Part shown: positions 17,567-25,455 of the stretch, one piece after another
Position numbering within the stretch: the stretch's first letter is position 1
Layout: every line of letters starts with the position of its first letter
Origin: Streptomyces sp. NBC_01237
GTDB lineage: Bacteria > Actinomycetota > Actinomycetes > Streptomycetales > Streptomycetaceae
Assembly: GCF_035917275.1 (NCBI RefSeq)
Contig: NZ_CP108508.1
Coordinates: 7,130,001 to 7,194,000 of the forward strand
Direction: 5' to 3'
DNA: 64,000 nucleotides
The notes under the pieces: model-generated
Databases searched by the model: none
What the model was told of the DNA's origin: nothing
The model's input: the letters and a program-made list of their open reading frames with translations, nothing else
Program-made: the position numbers and the translations under genes

Positions 17567-18390
17567 ACGACGTGTTCTCCTCGCTGGCCACGTGTGACAG
17601 CGAGACCACACAGCAGGTCGCATCAGTACTGCACTCCCGCAGGCAGGACCCGGATCAGTACCGGATGCTGCAGCGCTTCCTCACGTCCGTCGATGTCACC
17701 GCCGGGCCGCTGCTGGAGATCGGCTGTGGTTCCGGTGAACTGCTCACCGACCTCTGCGACCGGGCGCGTACCGCCACAGTCGTCGGCATCGACCACAGCG
17801 TCGACCTGTTGAGGATGGCTCGCCGATCGAACGGAACAGCGGAGAACCTCAGGCTCCTGGCAGCCGACGCGCATCGGCTGCCGTTCGCCGACGAGTCGTT
17901 CCCGCTGGTCCTCATGTACACGCTGCTCAGCCACACTCCGGACATCCGCTCGGTGCTCCAAGAGGCACACAGGGTGTGCCGCCAGGGAGGACAGATAGCC
18001 GTACTCGACGGCGACTACGCATCGACGGACTTCTCGCTGGGCCCGCACGATCCGCTGAACGCTTGCGTGGCCGCCTGGCGTGCACAGTACGTCGTGAACA
18101 CGCACGACCTGCGATCCCTCCCGCGCCTGCTGGAGACGGCGGGCTTCCAGCTCACGCAGGCAGGTGCCCATGTCTACACAGCCGCGCACCCGGCCTACGC
18201 GTACACCATCATCGACCGAGGCGTGGACACGATGCTCGACAGCGGGATGATCGGCAAGGACCTGGCCCGCTCGCTGAAGGACGAAGCGCGACGCAGGGCA
18301 CAGGACGAAGGGTTCGTCGGCAGCATCACCTACCGCTTCGCGCTGGCTCGCAGGGCGCCGTCCGCCCGTACGGCGCCCCCGAGAGCCTAG
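17563..18390 (+). CDS. class I SAM-dependent methyltransferase
   Basis: The 275-residue protein has motif I LLEIGCGSGEL near residue 48, the acidic residue for SAM ribose in VVGIDHSVD, the motif AADAHRLPFADESF, and VLQEAHRVCRQGGQIAVLDG, the UbiE/Methyltransf_11 pattern. It would transfer a methyl group to a small molecule. It starts inside the stop codon of the ATP-grasp gene and ends nine bases before the FAD protein gene. The gene order suggests it methylates the product or a building block of the ligase. The C-terminal helical region after residue 175 probably selects the acceptor. Confidence 0.9.
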   Translation: MNDVFSSLATCDSETTQQVASVLHSRRQDPDQYRMLQRFLTSVDVTAGPLLEIGCGSGELLTDLCDRARTATVVGIDHSVDLLRMARRSNGTAENLRLLAADAHRLPFADESFPLVLMYTLLSHTPDIRSVLQEAHRVCRQGGQIAVLDGDYASTDFSLGPHDPLNACVAAWRAQYVVNTHDLRSLPRLLETAGFQLTQAGAHVYTAAHPAYAYTIIDRGVDTMLDSGMIGKDLARSLKDEARRRAQDEGFVGSITYRFALARRAPSARTAPPRA

Positions 18391-18399
18391 GAGCTGCGC

Positions 18400-19917
18400 A
18401 TGCGTATCTGCATTGTGGGCGGGGGCACGGCCGCGGCATGTCTCGTCATGGCGCTCGCCCGCGCACTCGGTTCCCGGAACGTCGACCTCGTGATCGTGGA
18501 GCCCTCGGACCAGCTGTGGCGCGGCAGCGCGTACCGGATGGACCGTGACGAGATCGTGGTGAACGCCCCACCCGGCATGATGACGCTGGACCCGAACGAT
18601 CCGGAGCACGCACAGCGCTGGGTCGCCCGTCACCACGACGGGAGCGGTGCTCCCAACCTGTGGACGCAGGAAACCTTTCCACCGCGGCATGTCTACGGCC
18701 GCTACCTGGAGGAAACCCTCTCCCGGACCCTGGACGACCTGACGGGTGCCGCCTGGCGTGTCACATGGCTGCGCCGACGCGTCGTGAGCGTCGCGCCCGA
18801 CGGTGACAAGGCACTGGTGGGCCTGGAGGACGGGGCCACCGTCCCGTGCGACTACGCGGTGCTGTGCGTCGGAGACCCGTCCGGTTACGACCCCTACGGA
18901 CTCGCTGGTCACCCGTCCTACATCACGCGGCCCTATCCCGTGGCGTCCACTCTTGACACCATTCATCCGTCGGCCTCCGTGGCCGTCATCGGCTGCGGGC
19001 TCACCGCTGTCGACGCCGTCCTGGGACTGCGGGCCCAAGGACATCAGGGGACGATCACACTGCTTTCGCGGGACGGCATCCTGGCCGCCGTGCGCCGACC
19101 ACGACAGGTCGGGCGGCCGACGGTGATGACTCCGGAGATCGTCCGGGACCGGCTTGAGCGCTCGTCCTCACCTCTTCGGCTGTCCATGGTGGCCGCTCTG
19201 GCCCGGACAGAGGCACTTCGCGCCGGGGCCACGCCGGGGCAGATCGCCGCCGAGACATCCATGGCGGACTGGGGGTTGAGCCGTGTACGCCGACAACTCA
19301 CCGACCGGGAACACGTACGGGACGTCGACTGGCTCCAGGTCACCACCTGGGCTCTGATCACCACCGTGCACCATTGGTGGCCGACTCTGCCCCCCAGCGA
19401 TCGGCAGCAGTTCTTCCGCCGCTACCACCGACTGTGGACCAGCTTCACGTCCCCCATGCCCGCCGCGACCGCCGGCACACTCCTTGAGCTGGCCGACAAC
19501 GGTCGGTTGCAAGTCCTACGCGGCCTTGAGAAGGTCACGCCCGCGAAGCAGGGGTTCCTGGTCACAGCGCAACATCGCACGGTGGAGGCCGACTTCGTGA
19601 TCGCCGCCGCAACCGCGGCACCGACGGCCCACCCAGCCACGCCCCATGAACTGATGGACTCGCTGACCCGCAACGGGTGCGGACAACGGCACCCGGACGG
19701 TGGCCTGCGCGTACAGCCGGAAACCGGACGGCTCGTCGACCGGGGCGGTAGGCCCCAGCGGTCGCTTCTCGCCCTGGGCCACCTCACGAGCGGCACCCAC
19801 TACTACATGTCCGGCGTACCGATGCTCGTATGGCGCAGCGAAGCGATCGCCGCGGCGATCGCCACCGATTCCTCCACCGGCGTGGCATCGGCCCCACCAG
19901 GTCTGCTTACCTCCTGA
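18400..19917 (+). CDS. FAD/NAD(P)-binding protein (YdhS/HydN-like)
   Basis: The 505-residue protein carries two dinucleotide motifs: IVGGGTAAACL at residues 4-14 and VIGCGLTAVDAVLGL at about 196-210, with YAVLCVGDPSG between them. This two-site plan matches the FAD-NAD(P)-binding family of uncharacterised oxidoreductases such as YdhS, often found with peptide or siderophore genes. C-terminal LLALGHLTSGTHYY is the flavin-domain closing segment. The ATG follows the methyltransferase stop by nine bases with GAGCTG upstream, so it is the third gene of the operon. A redox step on the ligated and methylated product is the likely role, but this is inferred from position only. Confidence 0.88.
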   Translation: MRICIVGGGTAAACLVMALARALGSRNVDLVIVEPSDQLWRGSAYRMDRDEIVVNAPPGMMTLDPNDPEHAQRWVARHHDGSGAPNLWTQETFPPRHVYGRYLEETLSRTLDDLTGAAWRVTWLRRRVVSVAPDGDKALVGLEDGATVPCDYAVLCVGDPSGYDPYGLAGHPSYITRPYPVASTLDTIHPSASVAVIGCGLTAVDAVLGLRAQGHQGTITLLSRDGILAAVRRPRQVGRPTVMTPEIVRDRLERSSSPLRLSMVAALARTEALRAGATPGQIAAETSMADWGLSRVRRQLTDREHVRDVDWLQVTTWALITTVHHWWPTLPPSDRQQFFRRYHRLWTSFTSPMPAATAGTLLELADNGRLQVLRGLEKVTPAKQGFLVTAQHRTVEADFVIAAATAAPTAHPATPHELMDSLTRNGCGQRHPDGGLRVQPETGRLVDRGGRPQRSLLALGHLTSGTHYYMSGVPMLVWRSEAIAAAIATDSSTGVASAPPGLLTS

Positions 19918-19999
19918 GCGCACGATTCGGCCTGTCCCCACGAACTCGCGCCGCACCGCCCACTCATACCCATAGGGGACCGAAGAACCCGTTCCCCGT

Positions 20000-20019
20000 G
20001 GCCCGCGACCGTGCGGGCC
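20000..20019. terminator. short hairpin after the FAD-protein gene
   Basis: GGCCCGC and GCGGGCC pair around a six-base loop, 82 bases past the stop at 19917. It is short, so confidence is modest. Confidence 0.35.
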
Positions 20020-20073
20020 CTGTCAGACTGGTCCCCGGATCAGGCTCGGACAGGGAACGAGGAGGTCGCGGCC

Positions 20074-20241
20074 ATGGTCGGTGACCAGCGGGACAGCGGG
20101 GCCGCACTGACGGTTCCGGTTCCGGAGTACGTTCAGGGGCGTCGGTCGGGACGACGTACCACGGGCCCCCTCGGCTGGGCCCTGATCGTCCTCGCCATGC
20201 TCACACTCCTGGTACTGGCACCGCTGTTCGGGGCGGGCTGA
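20074..20241 (+). CDS. small single-pass membrane protein
   Basis: The ATG has a strong GAGGAGG ribosome site about eight bases upstream, which is why I accept this 55-codon gene and trim the longer frame. The N-terminal 28 residues are charged and polar (VPVPEYVQGRRSGRRT), and the C-terminal part is one membrane helix (PLGWALIVLAMLTLLVLAPL). The family is not known to me. Its stop lies directly before the UDP-glucose dehydrogenase fragment, in the same frame. Confidence 0.55.
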   Translation: MVGDQRDSGAALTVPVPEYVQGRRSGRRTTGPLGWALIVLAMLTLLVLAPLFGAG

Positions 20242-20452
20242 CCGGCCCCGGAGGGGACCGACGACATCCGGGACTCGCCCGCCCTCGCCGTGGCCCAGAA
20301 GCTCCACGAGCTCGGCGCCAGCGTCACCGCCAGCGACCCCAAGGCCCTGGACAGCGCCCGCAAGCTCCATCCCGCACTCGACTACGCCGATGACCCGATC
20401 GCCGCCGCTCAGGACGCCGACCTCCTGCTTCACCTGACCGAATGGCGTGCGG
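20242..20452 (+). pseudogene. fragment of UDP-glucose 6-dehydrogenase (C-terminal domain piece)
   Basis: After the stop at 20239-20241 the same frame reads EGTDDIRDSPALAVAQKL, then GASVTASDPKALDSAR, and ends in DADLLLHLTEWR. TDDIRDSPAL, the YDPKAM-like block and the LLHLTEW motif are the C-terminal NAD-half signatures of UDP-glucose/GDP-mannose dehydrogenases. Only about 65 of some 440 residues are present: the N-terminal domain is absent and the sequence breaks off right after EWR at about base 20450. Beyond this point the DNA belongs to the opposing MFS gene. It is therefore a decayed remnant left by a deletion or recombination event. Confidence 0.8.
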
Positions 20453-21778
20453 CTCCGGCAGTTCCTTGCCCAGGCGGGCGAGCGGGGAGAAGGCCATCAG
20501 GAGGGGGGACACAAGCAGTCCGATGGCGGTCACCAGCAGGCCGGTACGCAATCCCCACCGGGCGGACAGAAAGCCGCCGAGCAGTGAGCCGAGCGGGGTC
20601 AGTCCCATGCCGACGAAATCGATCGTCGCGACGACGCGTCCCTGCATCCGGACCGGCGTGATGGCCTGCCGAACGGCCGTGACCGTGACATCGACCAGCT
20701 GACTGAACACGCCGAAGACGAAGTTGACCGCCATGAGCAGAGGGACCGTCGCGGGAGACGAGCCGCTCAGTGCGGGTACGCACAGCATCACGCCGTCGCC
20801 GAGCGCGGCCGAGGAGACCAGGACCATGCCGTAGCCGAACCTCGCAGGCAGCCTGGCGGCCAGGACCGAACCCAGGAGCGCACCCGGTCCCATCGCCGCG
20901 AGCACCAGGCCCACGGACGAACCCGGCAGGTGCAGCGTGTGGGACAGGAAGAGCAGATAGACCGTCATCAGGCCCGCGAAGAAGAACTGGAAACCTGCCG
21001 AGCACATGCCCACGGACCGCAACGAGGCGTCTTGGACGACGAACTGGAGCCCCTCCCGGATCTGCCGCCCTACGCGCGCAGGACGCTTGACGTGGTGAGT
21101 CAGGGGTTCGGGGCGCCGGATCCGCTTGATCGAGAGGAACGACAGGACGAAGAAGAACGTGCTCGCCAGGACGGCGAACGGTGCCGAGAGCAGAGACACC
21201 ATCGCGCCGCCGAGCGCGGGGCCACCGATCTGCGCCGCTGATCTGCTGCCCTCAAGCGCGCTGTTGCCCTGCATCAACCGGTCGCGCTCCACCAGACGTA
21301 CGAGCGACGCCTGGTAGGCCACATCGAAGAACACCGTGAGTACGCCGACGAGGAACGCGACGATGAGCAGCAACGGAATCCCGAGCACGCCCAGCAGCCA
21401 GGCGACCGGAAGGGCGGCGGGCAGCACCGCGCGGCCGAAGTCCGCCCACACCATCACGTTGCGGGACCGCCGCCGGTCCACCCACACGCCGACGAAGAGC
21501 GAGAACAGCAGGATCGGCACCTGCTGCACCGCGCGCAGCGCTCCGAGTTGGCCGGCATCGGCGTTGAGCGCCACCACGGCCACGAGCGGCAGCGTGACCT
21601 GAGCGGCTTGCGCCCCGAGCTGTGAGGCGGTCTGGCCGGCCCAGAGTCTGCGGAAGTCGGCATCGCGCCACAGGCCGGGGCGGGCAGGAGAGCTGGAGGG
21701 AGAGCTGGAAGGCACAGGCACAGGGGACCCCTTGAGCTGCTGAAAGAGCTGAACGAAGAAGCCCGCCACTCGGCGCAT
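20324..21778 (-). CDS. MFS transporter with a chimeric C-terminus
   Basis: The 484-residue frame encodes a 10-12-helix major facilitator protein of the multidrug/siderophore exporter type (EntS-like): FRRLWAGQTASQLGAQ at the start, the loop motif VGVWVDRRRSRNVMVW, and later GPGALLGSVLAARLPARFGY. A GTG at 21721 is an alternative start. The transporter part ends around GKELPEPHA; the last 40 or so residues (RSGEAGGRRPERRRSGH and on) are the antisense of the UDP-glucose dehydrogenase fragment and are unlikely to be native. It is convergent with the ATP-grasp operon and may export its product, though this is inferred only from position. Confidence 0.85.
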   Translation of the reverse strand: MRRVAGFFVQLFQQLKGSPVPVPSSSPSSSPARPGLWRDADFRRLWAGQTASQLGAQAAQVTLPLVAVVALNADAGQLGALRAVQQVPILLFSLFVGVWVDRRRSRNVMVWADFGRAVLPAALPVAWLLGVLGIPLLLIVAFLVGVLTVFFDVAYQASLVRLVERDRLMQGNSALEGSRSAAQIGGPALGGAMVSLLSAPFAVLASTFFFVLSFLSIKRIRRPEPLTHHVKRPARVGRQIREGLQFVVQDASLRSVGMCSAGFQFFFAGLMTVYLLFLSHTLHLPGSSVGLVLAAMGPGALLGSVLAARLPARFGYGMVLVSSAALGDGVMLCVPALSGSSPATVPLLMAVNFVFGVFSQLVDVTVTAVRQAITPVRMQGRVVATIDFVGMGLTPLGSLLGGFLSARWGLRTGLLVTAIGLLVSPLLMAFSPLARLGKELPEPHAIRSGEAGGRRPERRRSGHRRSRVRDGACGRCPGPWGRWR

Positions 21779-21990
21779 GCCGGATGGGTCCGTGCACGCA
21801 CGCCGATACGTGGGGCGGGGAGGTTCGCTGTGCCGCAGATCAAGGGCAGCACGCGATGACAGGCCGGTCGCGGCCTAGAACGTCAACGCGCGCTCGGGTA
21901 ACCGGGCATCTCAGCTCCTCGGGGGCCATGTTCTGTTCCGCTCCGCAGGCTACCCAGCGGCCGTCCGGGGGAGAAGCCGTTTACGGCGAC

Positions 21991-22026
21991 GGCCCGTCAC
22001 ACGTGAAATGTCACGTGTGACGGGCC
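21991..22026. promoter_or_regulatory. 16-bp-arm perfect palindrome (copy 1)
   Basis: GGCCCGTCACACGTGA and its exact complement TCACGTGTGACGGGCC flank the spacer AATG. The hairpin lies about 60 bases beyond the stop of the minus-strand secreted-protein gene and about 210 bases upstream of the MFS start. It could be a terminator, an operator, or both; the CACGTG-type core and the second copy argue for a protein-binding site. Confidence 0.6.
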
Positions 22027-22036
22027 TGGCGGGGCA

Positions 22037-22060
22037 TCACACGTGACATTTCAGGTGTGA
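22037..22060. promoter_or_regulatory. related palindrome (copy 2), inverted with respect to copy 1
   Basis: TCACACGTGA and TCAGGTGTGA flank the spacer CATT, giving 10-base arms with one mismatch. Read on the other strand, the 24 bases match the core of copy 1 at 23 positions. Two nearly identical sites 10 bases apart, within 55 bases of a stop codon, are unusual. Confidence 0.55.
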
Positions 22061-22084
22061 CGGGCCCGGGTGCGTTCCGCAGGG

Positions 22085-25000
22085 TTACGTCAGCGGCTCC
22101 ACCCAGACATTGCGGTAGCGCACCTTGCTGCCGTGGTCCTGGAGGCGGATCGCCCCCGCCGTCGGACCTTCGGCCGCGCCGCCGCCCGTCGTCCCGTCGA
22201 CCGCCACGTCGTCGTGCACCTTCTCGCCGTTCCACACCACGGTGACGCGGGCATCGGCGGTCTTCTTGCCCTCCGCGTCGAATCGGGCCGCGCGGAAGGT
22301 GATGTCGTACGTCTGCCAGGTCTCCGGCGCCGTCGCGGCGTTCACGTCCGGGGCCTTCTTCGTGTAGATCGCCCCGGCCTCGTTGTCGGCGGGAGTGGTG
22401 TCACCGTACGAGTCGAGGATCTGGACCTCGTACCGCTCCTGGAGGTACACGCCGCTGTTGGCGCGGTTCTGACCGGTGACGTCCGGCGGGAGGTTCGGGA
22501 GCCAGAATTCGACGTGCGCCCTGAAGTCCTGGAATCCCTGCTTCGTGCGGATGTCGCCGCCGGAGACCTCCATCGATCCGTCACCGGTCACCGGCCACCC
22601 CGCCGCCCGGCCGTCCGGGTGCTGCCAGGCCGCCCGGTCCGATCCGACGAACAGGGGGATGCGGGCGCCCTTGGGGTGGACGGTGATCAGGTCGAGGTTG
22701 ACATGGCCGGTGTCGCCACCGTCGTACCGGTAGGTGACGGTGTTCCTTCCGGCGCGCAGGGGCAGCGGTTCGTTCCGCGTCGACCAGGTGTCCCAGTCGA
22801 CGGTGGACAGCAGGCTCGTCTGCCGGACCTTGGCGCCGTTGACGTACACGCTCAGGCTCTTGGTGCCGGTGAAGGGGTTCGGCCCGTTGGAGTAGCGCAG
22901 GCCGACGTCGTACGTCCCGGCCTTCGCCGCGTCGACCTCGAAGGTGGTCGACGCCCCCTCGGCGCCGTACTTGTCGACGAATCCACTGCCCGAGTAGCCG
23001 GGGTGGTCGGTGTTGAAGCCGGCTCCGCCCGTCAGCGTCGCCTCCTCCGCCTCGTACTGGGTGGCCGGAGGCTGCTTGCCGGGGAGGGAGTTGAGCGTGT
23101 ACCACGCCTCCGTGCTCCACAGGGGCTCGCCGCTCACCGAGCTGAAGGGGCGGGGGGAGCGTATGTGCACCACGCGGTTGGACTTCAGGCCGGGGATGTC
23201 GAGGGTGACCTTCTTGCGGTCCGGCGACAGGGTGGCCGACCGTACGGACAGGGTCTCCTCGCCCGCCTTGGGACCGCCGTAACCCGGCGTCGGTACGTAG
23301 TGCCACTGCTGGACCCGGTAGCCGGCGGCCAGCTTGGCCGCCGTCTCCTCCGAGAGCGGCTGGGTGTACTCCAGCTCGAACCCGCCCGGCTTCGCCCGCA
23401 TGGCCAGGATGTCGAACGCCCTGTCGCCGCTGGGCGAGAGCTTCTGGAGCCCGTACGTCAGCTTGCCCTCCTGGCCCCAGTTGCCGCCCGCGCCCAGGCC
23501 ACCGGCGTAGATCGCGCCGTCCGGGCCCATGCTGATCCGGTTGACCCCGGCTTCCAGGCCCTGGGTGAAGCGGAAGACGGCACCCTGGTACTCGCCCTTG
23601 ACCTTCTCCAGGTACGCGCGCTGGATGCCTCCGTACGTCACGTCACCGAAGAGCATCTGCCCGGCGAACCTCCCCTCGGTCAGCTGGAGCGGGGTGCTGG
23701 GCGAGTTCGCTATCTCGTTCTGCGGCAGCCACAGCACCGGCTTGGTCACCGGCTTCGCGTCGAACGGGCCCTGCGGGTTGGTGTAGTGGTTGAAGAAGCG
23801 GTCCTGCTTGATGTGGAGGAGCTTCGACGACGGCAGCCAGCCGCCCTGGTTGTCCAGGACGAACATGTCGCCCTTCGGCCCCCACCCGATGCCGTTGGGG
23901 GTACGCAGGCCACCGGCGATGTATGACACCTCACCGGTCTTCCGGTTCACCTTGATCGTGGAGCCGCGGTTCTTCGCCGGCTGGGGATCGGTCGTCGCGC
24001 CGCCGTAGTTGATGGCGACCGACAGGTTGAGGTAGAAGAAGCCCTTCTTGTAGAGCAGTCCGAAGGCGAACTCATGGAAGTTTCCGCCGTAGGGCCATGT
24101 CGCGACGGTCCGCCGCTCGTCGATGACGTCGTCGCCGTCGGTGTCGCTCAGCTCGGTCAGCTCGTGCTTCTGGGACACATACAGCTTGCCGTCGACGGCC
24201 TTGATGCCCATCGGCTCCTTGAGGCCGCCGATGATCTTCTTGGTCGTCACCTTGCCGGGGTCGGTGTTCCCCCGCACGTTGTCGAGGAGATGGACCTCGC
24301 CCGCGGTGTTGGTGCTGCCGCCCCAGGTGGTCACGGCCAGCCGGCCGTCCGGCAGCCAGTCCATGGCGGTGACCTGCGGCTCGAAGCCAGGGGGGCGGAG
24401 ATCGGTGAGGGTGTAGTCCGGGTGCACCGCGTTCAGGGGCAGCCCGTCGCCCGGTGAGTCGAGGACGCCCTCGCACTCCTTGCGGCCCGGTGCCGTGACC
24501 CGTACGACGTCGGCGTCCGTGCTCAGTACCGCGTTCGGTACGACCGCGAAGTCCGCGGCGCCCGGTGGCTTCCACGCCAGGGTGATCTGCTGCCCACCGG
24601 TGCGGTCGAAGTGATCGATGCGCAGCGAGTGGTGGCCCGCCTCCAGGGTGACCGTGCCGTCCTTGGGGTCCGCGCCGTGCAGACCGTCGTGATCGATGAC
24701 CGGGCTGCCGTCGATGAGCAGCCGTGATCCGTCGTCGCTGGTCAGCCGGAAGGTGTACGCGCCGGTCTGCGGGACGTCGATGTTGCCGGTCACCTGGGTG
24801 ACGAAGCGGTCCTCGAAGCCGAAGTCCCCGGCCGCGCTCCAGTCGATCGTCGGCATCAGCTTGTCGACGTTCGGGGTCTGTCCGGTCTTGATGTCGCACA
24901 ACTTGCCGAGCGGTACCTGTACGTCGAAGACGCGCAGTGTGACACCGGGTTCCTGCGGCGGGAGCTCGGCCGGGACCGCAGGTTCGGCGGTGGCCGGTGA

Positions 25001-25213
25001 CGCGTGGGCGGTCACCGGTGACATGCCGGTCGCGGTCATCGGTGACATGTCACCGGCGGTCGACGACATGTCGGACGCGGCCGATGACATGCCACCGGTG
25101 ACCGATGGCCCGTCGGCGGCGGCGGGCGACGAGGCGAAGCCGCCGACGAGGAACGAGAGGACGAGCAGCCCCGTCAGGCGACTGCGCAAGCGTTGGTACA
25201 GCCGTGGATTCAT
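22085..25213 (-). CDS. secreted multidomain sugar-related protein (PA14, beta-propeller, CBM, DUF1080)
   Basis: The ATG giving MNPRLYQRLRS has AGGAGG upstream; a longer frame exists but looks non-coding. This yields 1042 residues: signal peptide (LTGLLVLSFLVGGFASSPAAA), a Met/Ser-rich repeat zone (MSSAASDMSSTAGDMS), a PA14 carbohydrate-binding domain (about 92-234), a quinoprotein-dehydrogenase-like beta-propeller (about 264-604), a CBM6/35-like module (about 716-843; QYEAEEATL) and a C-terminal 3-keto-disaccharide hydrolase/DUF1080 domain (about 853-1042; SGVYLQERYEVQILDSYGD). Such proteins act outside the cell on polysaccharides or oxidised sugars. Substrate and redox partner cannot be told from the sequence. 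Confidence 0.87.
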   Translation of the reverse strand: MNPRLYQRLRSRLTGLLVLSFLVGGFASSPAAADGPSVTGGMSSAASDMSSTAGDMSPMTATGMSPVTAHASPATAEPAVPAELPPQEPGVTLRVFDVQVPLGKLCDIKTGQTPNVDKLMPTIDWSAAGDFGFEDRFVTQVTGNIDVPQTGAYTFRLTSDDGSRLLIDGSPVIDHDGLHGADPKDGTVTLEAGHHSLRIDHFDRTGGQQITLAWKPPGAADFAVVPNAVLSTDADVVRVTAPGRKECEGVLDSPGDGLPLNAVHPDYTLTDLRPPGFEPQVTAMDWLPDGRLAVTTWGGSTNTAGEVHLLDNVRGNTDPGKVTTKKIIGGLKEPMGIKAVDGKLYVSQKHELTELSDTDGDDVIDERRTVATWPYGGNFHEFAFGLLYKKGFFYLNLSVAINYGGATTDPQPAKNRGSTIKVNRKTGEVSYIAGGLRTPNGIGWGPKGDMFVLDNQGGWLPSSKLLHIKQDRFFNHYTNPQGPFDAKPVTKPVLWLPQNEIANSPSTPLQLTEGRFAGQMLFGDVTYGGIQRAYLEKVKGEYQGAVFRFTQGLEAGVNRISMGPDGAIYAGGLGAGGNWGQEGKLTYGLQKLSPSGDRAFDILAMRAKPGGFELEYTQPLSEETAAKLAAGYRVQQWHYVPTPGYGGPKAGEETLSVRSATLSPDRKKVTLDIPGLKSNRVVHIRSPRPFSSVSGEPLWSTEAWYTLNSLPGKQPPATQYEAEEATLTGGAGFNTDHPGYSGSGFVDKYGAEGASTTFEVDAAKAGTYDVGLRYSNGPNPFTGTKSLSVYVNGAKVRQTSLLSTVDWDTWSTRNEPLPLRAGRNTVTYRYDGGDTGHVNLDLITVHPKGARIPLFVGSDRAAWQHPDGRAAGWPVTGDGSMEVSGGDIRTKQGFQDFRAHVEFWLPNLPPDVTGQNRANSGVYLQERYEVQILDSYGDTTPADNEAGAIYTKKAPDVNAATAPETWQTYDITFRAARFDAEGKKTADARVTVVWNGEKVHDDVAVDGTTGGGAAEGPTAGAIRLQDHGSKVRYRNVWVEPLT

Positions 25214-25284
25214 CCTGCCTCCTGGCCCCCCGGGACGAGGAGCGTGTAGTGGCGATGGGTGCGGGTCACCCGTGAGCGTCCGGG

Positions 25285-25298
25285 TGATCGTTCGATCA
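25285..25298. promoter_or_regulatory. inverted repeat in a divergent promoter region
   Basis: TGATCG and CGATCA flank TT. It lies 72 bases upstream of the secreted-protein start and 158 bases upstream of the hydrolase start. The short arms make this only a candidate operator. Confidence 0.3.
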
Positions 25299-25455
25299 GT
25301 GCGTTCCTGTGGCGCCGTACCTGAGCGAAACTCCGACGGTTGCGCCGGACAGAGTAGGAGGCTTCTGCTCGTGCCGTCCATGCTTTGTCACCACAGTGTT
25401 CAAAGTCCGGGTGGGAGAAGTGCGGGGAGGGAAGCGGAGGCCCTAGGTTGGGGCC

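Larger units (their letters stand above)
21779..22084. other. intergenic region upstream of the MFS gene
   Basis: These 306 bases lie between the MFS start and the stop of the large secreted-protein gene, both on the minus strand. They contain the two related palindromes at 21991-22060 (listed separately) and no gene. Confidence 0.6.
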
